DNA of 64,000 bases from Ahaetulla prasina. Its lineage: Eukaryota; Chordata; Lepidosauria; Squamata; Colubridae. Shown here in pieces: positions 45,955 through 57,562 of the stretch. The notes under the pieces are model-generated. The model saw only the letters and a list, made by a program, of their open reading frames with translations, did not search any database and was not told the DNA's origin. The first letter of the stretch is position 1. Each line of letters begins with the position of its first letter. The stretch is from the NCBI RefSeq assembly GCF_028640845.1, contig NC_080541.1, positions 143,610,464 through 143,674,463 of the forward strand, in the 5' to 3' direction. Position numbers and translations under genes: made by a program.

Positions 45955-46534
45955 AGGTAGTACTTGGGTTATGACCACTCGTTCAATGACTGTTCAAATT
46001 TTTTTTAAAAAGTAAAGGTTTCCCCTGACCAGTTGTAGCTGACTCCACAATGACATGATTGTGATTCAGGTGCTTGGTAACTGGCTCACAGGTATTTAAC
46101 AATGGTTGCAGTGTGGTCATGGGACTGTCCTTTGCAACCTTCTCTGCCCTGATGGTTCCCACAAGCAAAATCAATGGGGAAGCCAATAAGTTGCTCCTTC
46201 TCCTATTACTTTTTCTCCCGAGGCATCTTCAGGCAGCAAATAAGATTATACTCATTCATGGTCTGCCTGACCTTATGGCATGCTGCAGCAACCCATCTCC
46301 CCACTTGTGCCACGCTGTAGCACCTGCCCTCTTGTCTACACTTGTGCCACAGCAACCCCAGTACCCATGCCATGCTGCAGCCTTCGTACTGTGCTACAGC
46401 CTTCTTACCTTGCATTTGTACTGTGTTGCAGCTCCCCCTATTCCACACTGCAGCATCCACTTCACCCACCTTCCTGGATTTGCATTTAGCTGTAGCGCTA
46501 ACCCCTATTCACCTGCATGGCCTGCTTGCAAATC
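45955..46534. repeat. Diverged MITE relative and a C/T-rich stretch
   Basis: 45955-46190 resembles the CAGGTAGTCC family. 46250-46480 is rich in CATGCTGCAGC and TGCCAC motifs. The 189-codon open frame that starts in this block and runs on into the next MITE is not a gene. Confidence 0.45.
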
Positions 46535-46542
46535 GCCTAAGG

Positions 46543-46674
46543 CAGGGGTGTCAAACTGGCAGCCCGTGAGCCAGATGTGTCATGCACAGGCCACACCCAC
46601 CCCAGCTGTGCAAAGGGAAAAACCATCACAATACATCACATAATGCAACTTACGCCACACGTATTACACTCCTG
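46543..46674 (+). mobile_element. hAT-type MITE, GTGTCAAACT family, copy 3
   Basis: CAGGGGTGTC to ACTCCTG, flanked by perfect 8-bp duplications GCCTAAGG (46535-46542 and 46675-46682). Confidence 0.92.
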
Positions 46675-46682
46675 GCCTAAGG

Positions 46683-47902
46683 AAAGGTTTGTTGTGACTG
46701 GGAATTGCAACTTCCTATTAGCTTTAATTCTTCAGCAATAAGATAGAAGTCACATAGTATTAAATATAAATCACAATTTACACAATGTTTCATCTGTTTA
46801 ATTTTTCAGGTATGTTTACAAAACAATGTACATGCTATGCAATGTCTATTATTCTTAGATAACTTTATGTATGGTATAAAGTACACCCAGAGATGTACAC
46901 TATAAATTGCTGCATTCAGTTATGTTTTGGTAGAATAATAGATATGATTATTACATTTTAATAAACTTTTTGCTTTATCTCATTGGTTGAAAAATGTTTT
47001 ATGTTAATTATGTTTTCTAAAGTACTGACATTCTGTGTATTGCTTTCTTCTGAAAGAAATGATTTAGCAAAACACTTTTGTTTACATGACATGAAGGATT
47101 GAGAACAGAAGCTTTAGGGTACAGTTTGTAGAGGCTGCATAATATGGAGTATCTGGTTCCTCTTATAATCTTCCATCACATCATCATTTACTCTTCTAGC
47201 CAGCATCCAGTAGTTTAGTCATTCCCAGGACCTCATTATGTAAGTTCTTGGCAGCAATAAAACTATGCCAAAGGCCTGGAGAAGGCAACAGGATCAGAAA
47301 ATAAAATACTTCTGGTCTGCAAGGAAGAATGTTGGTTAGAAAAAAAAAGCCAGTAAGATAATCAGAAAATGGAAAGTCCAGCATTTTGTGCTGATAGGCT
47401 AGCAAGTTAGTAGCATAATCACACTGATACAAACTTGAAATTTTAGATGAGTTGATGTCCAAATATCCAGAATTTTGGAATTGCCTCTTTAATACCTTCT
47501 TTCAGTTACAGCCCTACCCACCCTACACTGGGTCACCATAAAACTTGCTGTCATAACATTTAATGTCCTTGTTGTCTATTCTTACCCTGTTCTTATTTGC
47601 AGCGTATTGACAAATTGTACTCTTCCAATTTGGGATGGTAGGTGTTACGGTAGGCAAGGGGATTTAAACATAAGATTCTACAAAGAAACCATCCTGAAAA
47701 AGAGTCAGACTTTCATGATTATGCAACTCCCCAGATCCAATAGAACCTGAATATGCTGGAGGAGCTTTGATTTTGGGAGAATTAATGATGTGTTTTAAAG
47801 TAGCTAATAAGCAACGAAAATCCAATTTCACTTTTCTTTTCAAGACACAAAAATGTGGAAATGCAATCTAAAAGTGAGGCCACCCAACTGACGCCATGTT
47901 TA
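46683..47902. other. Intergenic sequence downstream of HCCS
   Basis: No gene or recognised repeat. Confidence 0.45.
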
Positions 47903-48345
47903 CAGAATAACAAAGTTAGAAGGGACTTTGGATGTCTTCTAGTCCAATCCCCTCCTCAAACAAGAGACCCTATACCAGGGTTGTCAAACTCCTGGTCTGT
48001 GGGCCGGATGCATCACGCGCTGGCCATACTCACGCCTGGTTTAGTGAAGGGGAAAAAGGTCCCGATATGTCATGTGATGCTGCCTGACACTGAGTTTGAC
48101 ACCCATGCCCTATATCATTGCAGACTAGTGGCTGTCCAGTCTCTTAAAAGCCTCCAGTGATGGAGCACTCACGACTTCTGAAGGCAAGCTGTTCCATTGG
48201 TTAATTGTTCTTAGTATTAGGAAGTTTCTCCTTAGTTCTAAGTTGCTTCTCTCCTTGATTAATTTCCATTCATTGTTTCTTATCTTGCCTTCTGGTGGTT
48301 TAAAAAATAGGTTGACTCCCTCTTCTTTGTGGGCAGCCACTCAAA
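47903..48345 (-). mobile_element. CR1-type LINE 3' end, split by a MITE
   Basis: Minus-strand peptide EWKLIKERSNLELRRNFLIL, QWNSLPSEVV and PSLEAFKR, followed by the CR1 3' UTR (AGAAGGGACTTTGGATGTCT at 47918). The MITE at 47976-48107 sits between them. Confidence 0.88.
47976..48107 (+). mobile_element. hAT-type MITE, GTGTCAAACT family, copy 4, nested in a CR1 end
   Basis: 132 bp from CAGGGTTGTC to GACACCCATG, flanked by CCCTATAC and CCCTATAT. It interrupts the CR1-type LINE remnant at 47903-48345. Confidence 0.9.
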
Positions 48346-48550
48346 TTTTACTGTTGTGCACGCCTATCTTTCCCCAAGTAAATAGAAGAGATCAGCTTTT
48401 CTTATGTTGTTGAAAGCCTAGAGATAAGTTTGTTTCAGGAACAGGAGGATGAGAAGGTGACAGTATGAAAGAAAGTCTGGAAACCAAACGCTAAGAGGGG
48501 AGACAACTGGGAGAGAAATTACTGTGGTATTGGATGACTAACATTAACAA

Positions 48551-48785
48551 GGAGCCAGTTCAGTCTAGCGGTTAAGGCACCTGGCTAGAAACTAGCAAAC
48601 TCTGAGCTCTAATTGCACTTTAGGTATGAAAACCTGCTGGGTAACCTTGGGCCAGGCCCTCTCTCTCAGCCCAACTCACCTCACAGGGTTGTTGTTGTGG
48701 GAAAAATAGGAGCAAGAATCAGTGTTATATATATGTTCACTGCCTTGAGTAAAAGTAATAAAGGGATAAAAATGTAAAATAAAAT
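48551..48785 (+). mobile_element. tRNA-derived SINE (GAGCCAGTTYGGTCTAG head), copy 1
   Basis: Head GGAGCCAGTTCAGTCTAGCG, GGCTAGAAAC, CTCTCTCAGCCCAACTCACC, then CAGGGTTGTTGTTGTGGG and an AAATAAAATG tail. Other copies are at 53544, 55607 and 56094. Confidence 0.85.
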
Positions 48786-49764
48786 GCTTATTTAATTATT
48801 TATTTTACTGCTAAATGTCTATGGCCGCTCATCTCCCTTCAGACCAGAGGACTCCCAAGACAATATGGTAGGTGGCAAGATTTAACATACTCAGAGCTGA
48901 GGGAGGGACACTTCTTGACTTAAGGCAAAAAATAAGTTCTGGTACAGGAAGTGATGGCATAAGGCCTCTTCCCTCAAGGGATCCAATGAAGGCCACCTTT
49001 GGTGAGCAAAGGGAAAGACTTGGATTGTGAAGCGGCATAATGCAGTTACCTAATAATTCATTATGAAGTGACATAATAAGCTGAGAACGGCACCCATATG
49101 TGTAAATTGTTCCCGTCCTCCTCTTTTCAAAGGCAACTTAATAGTCCCAGTCTGAATGCACAGCGCCATCAGATTCAAAAGCTGTATCTGACTGAAGGCT
49201 GCATCAGCTGTCTGTTTTGTTGACTACAAAGCATTTCCCTCTGCTGGATTTAAGCTGAATACAGAAAACAAAGCAACATGTGAAATACACACATACACAC
49301 ACACTGTTAGTTGATGATCGGCATTCACAGACTAGGAGAGGGATTCTGAAAAGCTTACTGAATATAACCAGTTGCAGTACAAGGGGAAAAAAGGGGGAAT
49401 TATCATGCCAGAAATCATTAGGCAAAATATTTGATAAGGACATGTCCGATATAATAAATATATGGAAATATATGGAACAATAGCTATAATTTTTGAAGAC
49501 TGGAGGAGTTCCCATAAGAGGAAAAGATCCATTATTTATGGCTTTTTATAGCAGCAGCAAGATGGAGGTGATAGAAGTATGTAAAAGTAAAGCAAGGAAC
49601 AGAACCTTTTCCTTTTTTCCTGTTTTAAAATTCTACATATCATCTGGTCTGCGGCTACGTAACGTAAAACATTGGCTTAGATGGCAAGATTGCATAGTGC
49701 TTTGGAATTAATTCTGAAAAAGTTTAATTCGATGGGGATGCAAATGTAGCTTGTACCTTTAAAG
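48786..49764. other. Intergenic sequence
   Basis: No gene. A short (CA)n lies at 49288-49302. Confidence 0.45.
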
Positions 49765-50268
49765 CAGCGGTTCTCAACCTGTGGGTCGCGACCCCGTTGG
49801 GGGTCGAATGACGATTTGCCAGGGGTCGCCTAAGACCATCAGAAATATGGGAAGTATACTTGCGAGTCGAAGAATCACTCCAGTGGTTGACTCCACAAGC
49901 CAGCTGCAGGCTCTTCAAATCGCTAGCCGAATTCGGCTTCAGGCGCGATGAATTTAAAAAGACAGAAATCTTTGCTCTGATGTCTCCCTCTCAAGCCAGC
50001 TGTAATCACTCCCAGTCGCTAGCCTAATCTGGCTTCAGGCGCGATAAACTTAATAGGGGAGGAGTCTCCGCTTTAATGCCTCCGTCCTCAAGGCAATCGC
50101 AAGCAGTTCAAATCGCTAGCCAATACGGCTTCAGGCGCGATAAATTCAAAACGAAAATAATTTTACGGTTGGGGTCGCCACATCGTGGGGAATTGTATTA
50201 AAGGGGTCGCCACATCGTGGGGAATTGTATTAAAGGGGTCGCAGCACTATAAAGGTTGAGAACCACTG
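49765..50268 (+). mobile_element. SPIN-like non-autonomous hAT transposon, copy 2
   Basis: CAGCGGTTCTCAACCTGTGG to GAGAACCACTG. Very similar to copy 1 along its length, including the same internal duplications. Flanks CTTTAAAG and GTTTAAAA match 6 of 8. Confidence 0.88.
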
Positions 50269-50331
50269 GTTTAAAACAATTGCATCTTTAAAGTATCATT
50301 TCTTGGGTTCACCTGACAGGGTCCCCAGTAG

Positions 50332-50620
50332 CAGACGTGGGTTTCAACAGGTTCTGACCAGTTCTGGAGAATTGGTAGCGGAAATTTTGAGTAGTTCGGA
50401 GAACCGGTAAATACCACCTATGACTGGCCCCGCCCCCATCTATTCTCTGCCTCCCGAGTCTCAGCTGATCGGAAGGAAATGGGGATTTTGCAGTAACCTT
50501 CCCCTGGAGTGAGGAGAGAATGGAGATTTTACAGTATCCTTCCCCTGCCACACCCATCAAGCCACGCCTACCAACCACGCCCACAGAACTGGTGGTAAAA
50601 TCTTTTGAATTCCACCACTG
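50332..50620 (+). mobile_element. hAT-type MITE, GGTGAAATCC family, copy 4
   Basis: CAGACGTGGGTTTCAAC to TCCACCACTG, flanked by perfect CCCAGTAG duplications (50324-50331 and 50621-50628). Confidence 0.92.
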
Positions 50621-50710
50621 CCCAGTAGCTGCCATGTGATCTTGGAAAAAGACATGGCCACCTAGAGCTGGCGCCAGGTGTTACTTTTGCACACTTTTCA
50701 CGCACTAAAG

Positions 50711-50812
50711 CAGCATTTCTCAACCTCAGCAACTTTAAGATGTTAGCTGAGGAACTCTGGGAATTGAAGTCCACACACCCCTATCTTAAAATTTTGAGAT
50801 TGAGGAACACTG
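50711..50812. mobile_element. Related hAT-type MITE (TTTCTCAACC ends)
   Basis: CAGCATTTCTCAACC to GATTGAGGAACACTG. The core GAGGAACTCTGGGAATTGAAG is shared with the palindromic family above. Flanking octamers CACTAAAG and TACAAAAG match 5 of 8. Confidence 0.7.
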
Positions 50813-51008
50813 TACAAAAGCACCTTTCTGGAACAGACTGGGATATGCAATTATATTGCTCTTTGTCATAATACAAAGGGACACATCTGATGTTGTTATT
50901 TCTAGGGAATGGGGCTAGATTTCTGTTTTATCTCCAGTATCCTCCAGAAGGTGACAACAAGGGGCTCATGCTGAATAAAGTAACATTACAGTGCTATAAT
51001 CCAATGAA

Positions 51009-51351
51009 CAGATAGTCCTCGACTTACAATTTCATTTAGCAAAGTTACAGTGGCAGTGAAAAAGTGACTTACGCTTAGCAACCATCGCAGCATCCTCATG
51101 TCATACGATCCAAATTTGGGCACTTGGCAATTGTTATCTGTTTATGATGTTGCAGTGATTGCCATTTGCAACTTTCCCAGCTGGTGTCTGACAAGCAATG
51201 TTGAGCTTGCTTAATAATGGCATGATTCAGTGGTTTGTTTAACAACTGTGGCAAAAGCCATAAAATTGAGTGCGACTCAATTTTAAACAACTCTCTTGCT
51301 TAGCAATGGAAATTCTGATCCTAACTGGGTTTCTAATTCAAGGGCTACCTG
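51009..51351. mobile_element. TA-type MITE (CAGGTAGTCC family)
   Basis: CAGATAGTCCTCGACTTACA to TCAAGGGCTACCTG. Family blocks are in order. Confidence 0.8.
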
Positions 51352-51381
51352 TATGATCCATACACTCAGTATCCTGTGAGT

Positions 51382-51600
51382 GTGGTACGGTGGCCTAGAG
51401 GTGGAGCTCTCACCTCACAATCAGGAGGCTGTTAGTTTGATTCTAGGTAGAGGCAGGTATTTCTCTATCTGGGTATACTGGGGATATATCTGCTGAAAAA
51501 AGCACTCCTCATTGGCGAAGGGAAGGGCATCTGGCCAGTAAACACTCAGCTCCATTCAGTTGCCCAGACTCCACCCTGCAAGGGATTATAGAGTCGTTAA
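51382..51600 (+). mobile_element. tRNA-derived SINE, third type
   Basis: A-box-like TGGCCTAGAGGTGGAGCTC, B-box-like GTTTGATTCTAG, then CTGGCCAGTAAACACTCAGC. It abuts the LINE end at 51608. Confidence 0.7.
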
Positions 51601-51607
51601 AAGAGGA

Positions 51608-51861
51608 TAAAAGAAAGAGCTCACCGCGAGCTGAAGACGTATTTATTTACTCGCACGGGGTTGGCTTAAATTTTAAATTCTAAATTTTACATTTTTTGGA
51701 TGTATTTTAATGGGTTTTAAATTTTAATATGTTTTAAATTTTGGCCAATTTTATAATAAGTTTTTTAACTGTTTATTTTAAATTGTATTTGTTACTGTTT
51801 TTATTTCTGGCTGTACACCGCCCTGAGTCCTTCGGGAGAAGGGCGGAATAAAAATCTAATA

Positions 51862-51920
<59 letters not shown>

Positions 51921-51955
51921 TAATAAAAATAATAAAAATAATAAAAATAATAATT
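51608..51955 (+). mobile_element. L2-type LINE 3' end with long (AAT)n tail
   Basis: Starts with codons for ELKTYLF and the stop region seen at 43696, then the 3' UTR, the hairpin CCGCCCTGAGTCCTTCGGGA followed by GAAGGGCGG (51820-51846), and (AAT/AAAAT)n to 51955. Confidence 0.92.
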
Positions 51956-52895
51956 CAATATCCTGTGGACTCTGGTGTCAATCCCTGAGGTCCTACAGCT
52001 TTGTCTGCTTCTCTTTGGCTTCAGGAAGTTGCCATGAAGTTCAAATTGATGGGAAAATCTACAATACTTAGAGGCCCATGTGTACCTGCCTTCTGTCTAT
52101 AAATGTAACTGCACCTAACATGATTGTTGGAGCCAAGAATATGAATGATTATAATTAGAAGTGTAATTTTCTGCAATGGCATTTGTCATTTGTCACAACA
52201 CTTCGGTTTCCTTGTTTTTATATATAATATGAAATGGCATATTGTTTTTTGAATTCATAACTTCCTTTGTAGCTTCCCATCAAAAAATGGAGTCTTTTGT
52301 CACACATATTTAGGGCATTAAGGAATATGTTAGCAGCTGTGTGCCATTTACTCAGAAATAAATGATTAACTCTACCTTACAAAATTAAGGAACTCTCTTC
52401 CTTGGTGAAAATGACAATTATGCTGCTTTTTTTTTTTAATGAAATGAAACCTCATGTTCATGAAGTTGCAAATGGTCTTGACTTAAATCTGACCTTTTTA
52501 AAATTATAGACATGAATTATTTCCTCAGGAAGATGCTATTGTGATCACATTACTACCAAAAATGTCATAATAGGCCGTCATATATTTAGAGTTCAGAAGC
52601 CACACAAAAAACGTTAAAGCTATATTTACAACCTTTAAATCAGCTTTAACCTTATACTGTAGAGTCATTTACCCTCCACAAAACATGCTGGTTGCTTGTA
52701 TAATTGTAATTTTTTAAAAAAAAATTGAGCAAAACTACTTTACCACATAATGGTTTATGTAACGTGGTTTCAAAATGCATTCAATCTTTAAAAAATATTC
52801 CCACGAAAAGTGTCTTGATATACCAGACATTGAGGTTCATCTAAATATGATATTTATGGATTCACATGCTTACATAAATAGCAGTGTGTACATTT
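51956..52895. other. Intergenic AT-rich sequence
   Basis: No gene or recognised repeat. Confidence 0.45.
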
Positions 52896-53125
52896 CTATG
52901 GCATTATGGCAATCCTGGAAAACTGCAGTGACTGACTGACTGACTGATTGGTGTCCAACCACATAGTGATCACATAGATCAATTTTCTCCATGATGATCT
53001 ATCCTTAACCTGGTCTTTCAGGTTTCCTAACTGGACACCCATTGCTTCTATAACCAAGTCCATCCACCTTGCTGCTAGTCTTTCTGCTCTCCTTCCTTTC
53101 ACCTTTCCCACTATTAGAGACTTCT
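52896..53125 (-). pseudogene. RTE-type LINE, 3' fragment
   Basis: Minus-strand peptide MGKVKGRRAERLAARWMDLV, EAMG and DRSSWRKLIYVIT, the C-terminal pattern of RTE-clade proteins, followed by a (TCAG)n-like tail at 52929-52946. Confidence 0.7.
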
Positions 53126-53285
53126 GCAGAGAATTGGGTCTTCACAAAATGTGTTTAATGTAGGATAATTTGAGCCTGGTCATTTGTGCCTTAAGTGAGA
53201 ACTTTGAATTGATTTGTTTCCTTGAATTGATGCATATTCCTTCTGAGAATATATTTAAATATTGTAGTTCACCTTTAATTTAAAC

Positions 53286-53529
53286 CAGTGGTGAAATCCA
53301 ATTTTTTTTACTACCCGTTCTGTGGACATGGCTTGGTGGGTGTGGCAGGGGAAGGATACTGCAAAATCCCCATTCCCTCCCCACTCCTGGGGGAAGGATA
53401 TTACAAAATCTCCATTCCCACCCCACTCTGGGGCCAGCCAGAGGTGGTATTTGGCAGTTCTCTGAACTACTCAAAATTTTCGCTGCCAGTTTTCCAGAAC
53501 CTGTCAGAACCTGCTAAATTTCACCCCTG
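53286..53529 (-). mobile_element. hAT-type MITE, GGTGAAATCC family, copy 5
   Basis: CAGTGGTGAAATCC to TTTCACCCCTG, flanked by perfect ATTTAAAC duplications (53278-53285 and 53530-53537). Confidence 0.92.
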
Positions 53530-53543
53530 ATTTAAACTTAAAA

Positions 53544-53790
53544 AGAGAACCAGTTTGACATAATGTAAAGGTGCTGGTTTAGAAACCAAGAGACTATGAA
53601 TTCCAGTCCTGCCTTGGGCGTGAAAAGAGGTGACTTTGGGTCAGTCATTTTCTCAGCCTAACTCACCTCACAGGATTGTTGTTGTGGGGAAAATAGAAGG
53701 AGGAAGGAGTATTACATATATGTTCACTACCTTGACTTAACCTATAAAAGTGACAAAGGTGGGCTAAATATCAAACAAATAAATGAATAT
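53544..53790 (+). mobile_element. tRNA-derived SINE (GAGCCAGTTYGGTCTAG head), copy 2
   Basis: Head GAACCAGTTTGACATAATG, TGGTTTAGAAACC, CTAACTCACCTCACAGGATT and GTTGTTGTGGGGAAAATAG. Confidence 0.82.
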
Positions 53791-54527
53791 CTTATTTTAC
53801 ACTCAATTAACTTTAATCAGTTATTAATTTAATTAACAAAGTATTCTTGTACAATTTTATTGCTTTTAAATAAAACAGAAAAAATGGAAGAAAACACAAA
53901 GATGCATAATAAAAAAAGTACATAACAAGTACATAAAATAGAAAAAATACAACAGAAAAAACTGTTATGGAGTATAATATCTAACAACAATAAATATATA
54001 ATAAATATAATACAAACATATATGTATGTGCATTGTATATATATATTCCTAATACAAGTAGGGTATTTGTCTATCCTGCTTTTTTAACCCTGCTGTACTT
54101 TTTATAAAGAACTCCCATATTGTACTTTCTTATATTTATCCATACAAAGTCTTACTTACATCTATAGGCAATCTGTTCATAAGTAGAAAGTGTAATCAGA
54201 TCTTCAATCCGTTGAATAAATGGGGCCATACATTTATCTTTCCCATGTTGCAGTATCAATTTTTTCAATATAATGTCACAGAGAATCTATTTACATTGTC
54301 CAGTTGTCAAATTGCATGTACCATGGTATGTAATTCAAGAGAATATTATCCTATGAAAATTTTAGCTTTTGTTGCACATTTATATAATCCACTGTTTTCT
54401 CCCAAACAGTAGGGTATTGAAAAAGCATGTGTTTTAAAGAAGGATTATTACTACATATCCAACAAAATGCTGTCCTAGACCATTTTTTAAATACAATTAT
54501 AATGGAATCCAATACGTTCTAAATATT
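53791..54527. other. Intergenic AT-rich sequence
   Basis: No gene or recognised repeat. Confidence 0.45.
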
Positions 54528-54532
54528 ATTTG

Positions 54533-54890
54533 TGTTTACTAGATTTTAGGGTTCCAGACGCTGCCACATTTTTTCCCCTGAGGGGAAGAAGGGGGGTTGA
54601 GGGGTATGGTAACATTCTTCAAGCGGTCAAGGTCGGATGGTGTTCACATCTGCAGGAGGAGTGGCGAGAAGATATTCGAATGTACTGGGAGAACGTGGGA
54701 CCATCTGACCAGCAAAGGGGTTAGGGGGGTGGGACTCTTGGGGTTTGTATAACTGGGAAAAGGATCCGGAAGTTCAGTTTTGGAATTTCACTCATCATGT
54801 GCCAGTTTCCTCATGCTAGTAAAGAACTCTGAAAGACAATGGCTTCTGAGTTTTTTTTTATGCAGAAGAGGTTTTTCTGGAACCTTGACA
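54533..54890 (+). mobile_element. Solo LTR (358 bp) with perfect 5-bp target duplication
   Basis: The element starts TGTTTACTAG and ends CCTTGACA. ATTTG flanks it at 54528-54532 and 54891-54895. A TATA-like GTATAAC lies near 54750. It is not obviously related to the LTR at 9906. There is no internal coding sequence, as expected after LTR-LTR recombination. Confidence 0.8.
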
Positions 54891-55606
54891 ATTTGTGGCA
54901 GTATAAGTTGTCGTTTAAGGTCCATTGATACTCTAGGGATAGAAGTTAAAATACTTTTCCATTGTCTAGGCAATATAGGAACTCTAATTCTTTATTCCAG
55001 TCATTTCTTTACAGAAATATATTCTTTTGCCCTGGCTCTGCTTTTCCTTTGACTATTTGCATTGCCTTCAACTCTTACGGCTCTGGAAGTAATTGCACAA
55101 TTTGGATATGCTCCATATCAAACCGAAGATAAGGAATAGAGCTTAGCTAACAGCTAAGCTATTAACAGTTCCTGAATATCTTGATTACCTTAAGGGGGAA
55201 AAAAAAGACAGGGTGTGTGGTGAGAATATAGATAGACCTTGACTTATGACCATAATTGAGCCTGTAATTTTGATTGCAAGGAGTGACGGTCATAAAGAGG
55301 GTCACCATGTGTGACCATGCCTGATTTTATGGCCTTTTTGAAAGTGGTCATAGAGTGAATGCCATGTTTGTAAAGTGAATACTGCAGTCATAAAGTAAGC
55401 ACTGTGGTTGTTAAACTAACTCATTGTTCTCTGTGAGACTTTTTTTTTTTGCTGGAAACTAGAAATAGATGTTGGTTTCCAGCAAAAACAAAACAAATTG
55501 CAATAATATAACCACAGGATGCTGCAAATGGCTGTAAATGGGGGCCGATGGCCGAGCACCCAAAATACGGGGAGAGCCTGGGTGTAAGAACTAAACTTTC
55601 TTGTTA

Positions 55607-55760
55607 GAACCTGTTTGGTCTACTGGCTAAAGCACCAGGCTAGAAAGCGGGAGGCTGTGAATTCAAGTCCCACCTTAACCATGAAAGCCACCTGGCTGAC
55701 TTTGGGCCAGTCACTCTCTCTCAGAAGTATTTTAAAGTGGAATCAGAGGGGTTGGAAGGC
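55607..55760 (+). mobile_element. tRNA-derived SINE (GAGCCAGTTYGGTCTAG head), copy 3, 3' truncated
   Basis: Head CTGTTTGGTCTACTGGCTAA, GGCTAGAAAGC, B-box-like AATTCAAGTCCCACC, up to CAGTCACTCTCTCTCAG. Confidence 0.82.
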
Positions 55761-55838
55761 AGAAAGGCTGATCAAATATTCCATGTATATAGCCAATAGG
55801 TCCCATCGATTGTCAGACATCATTACATTATATTACAT

Positions 55839-56059
55839 CAGCGATCCCCAATTTTTTGGCACCAAGGACCGGTTTCATGGAAGATGATTTTTCCATGCAC
55901 TGGGGGGGAGGGGTATAAGGGGGGAGAAGAGGAGCACATGACCAGGATCCCGCACATGAGCAGCTTCTCTCGCCTGCTGCTTGCCTCCAGTTGTGCGGCC
56001 CAGTTTCTAACAGGCCATCAACCGGTACCGTTCTGCAGCCTAGGGGTTGGGGACCCCTG
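55839..56059 (+). mobile_element. hAT-type MITE with GGTCCCCAA ends
   Basis: CAGCGATCCCCAA to TTGGGGACCCCTG inverted ends, with GGCACCAAGGACCGGTTTC next to the left end. The pattern resembles a widespread vertebrate hAT family. Flanks match 5 of 8. Confidence 0.75.
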
Positions 56060-56093
56060 AATTATGTACCTTATACTTTATATTACACTATAT

Positions 56094-56330
56094 GCACCAG
56101 TTTGATCTAATGTTTAAGATACCAGGCTAAAAACCAGTAGACTGTGAACTCTATTCTGCCTTAGGCATGAAGTCCAACTGAAGGAATTTGGGCCAATCAT
56201 TCTCTCTCAGCCAACTCACCTCACAGAGTTGTTGTTATGGGGAAAATAGGAGGAGGAAGGAGTATTAGGTATGTTCACCACCTTAAGTTGTATATGGGAA
56301 AAAAAGGTTGGATTAAAAAAAAAAAGCCCC
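56094..56330 (+). mobile_element. tRNA-derived SINE (GAGCCAGTTYGGTCTAG head), copy 4
   Basis: CACCAGTTTGATCTAATG head to GTATTAGGTATGTTCACCAC and an A-rich tail. Confidence 0.82.
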
Positions 56331-56904
56331 TGTAAATAGATATAATTAGTAGCCATTATGCTGGTTAATTGGAATCATGGAACACTGCAAATGGCTGAAG
56401 CAATGCTGGCCAGATTACAGAAAACACACCAAAAATAGGAATAATAAGAAGAAAAAGACTGGGTCAGTACATGAGTAGAGGATGTCAACAACGCAAGGAA
56501 AGTGATAGAATGGATTGTCAACAACAAACCTGTCTCAGATTATTACAAGGAGCTGATAACAAGGAATGTCAACAAGAAAGAACGGTTTCAGAATGTTGTA
56601 AAAGAGAATGACAAAAACAATAATGAAAACAGTGTTTGCTCTCGTATTGAAAAGGGAAATTTGTTATAATAAAAGGTTTCTCTCAGACAACAATAGCAAC
56701 GGCAGATTTCTTACAACAAAAGACAAAGCTTCCCACAACAAACTGTCCTTTTCCGGCTGCCAACAGGAAAAACTATATATAGTCAGAAAATAAACTCTTT
56801 AAGAATTCATCACACCATCAGAGGAAAAGCTCCATTTATGTGTACTTGTGCATGAGCTCATATTTTTCATCTGACCTCATACCTGCTTTGCATTAGCAAC
56901 CCAA

Positions 56905-57562
56905 AAGTGTAGTGATGCAAGCATTATATATCTCTATAATTGTCTGGTTTGGTTCTGCAACCCAACAAGAAAGACACAGACTTCAGAAGATAATTAGAAC
57001 TGCAGAAAAAATAATTGCTACCAACCTGCCTTCCATTGAGGACCTGTATACTGCACGAATCAAGAAGAGGGCTGTGAAAATATTTACAGACCCCTCACAT
57101 CCTGGACAAAAACTGTTTCAACTCCTACCATCAAAACGACGCTATAGAGCACTGCACACCAGAACTAGACACAAGAACAGTTTTTTTCCGAAGGAATCAT
57201 TCCCTCAACAATGTCAAACTATTTACTAAATCTACACTACTATTAATCTTCTCATCGTTTTCATCACCAATCTCTTTCCACTTATGACTGTTTGACTATA
57301 ACTTTTTGTTGCTATCACTGAGGGTTGCAACCTATGACCATCATTTTGTTGTAAATGTTGTACCTTTGATGAAGGTATTTTTTTTTCTTTCTTTTTCTTT
57401 TTCTTTTCTTTTATGTACACTGAGAGCATATGCACCAAAACAAATTCCTTGTGTGTCCAATCACACTTGGCCAATAAATTCTATTCTATTCTATTCTATT
57501 CTATTCTATTCTATTCTATTCTATTCTATTCTATTCTATTCTATTCTATTCTATTCTATTCT
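56905..57562 (+). mobile_element. L3/Rex1-type LINE, 5'-truncated, long (ATTCT)n tail
   Basis: A plus-strand frame (56912-57229) encodes TAEKIIATNLPSIEDLYTAR, KKRAVKIFTDPSHPG and KLFQLLPSKRRYRAL. The 3' UTR ends CACTTGGCCAATAAATT and is followed by about 17 ATTCT units (57479-57562). Confidence 0.93.

Noticed and set aside
46074..46643. 189-codon open frame downstream of HCCS
   Set aside because: It spans parts of two repeats, including the MITE at 46543, and is a low-complexity Cys/His/Pro-rich translation without domain features or splice signals.
51773..51958. Poly-tyrosine open frame
   Set aside because: Translation of the AAT microsatellite in the LINE tail.
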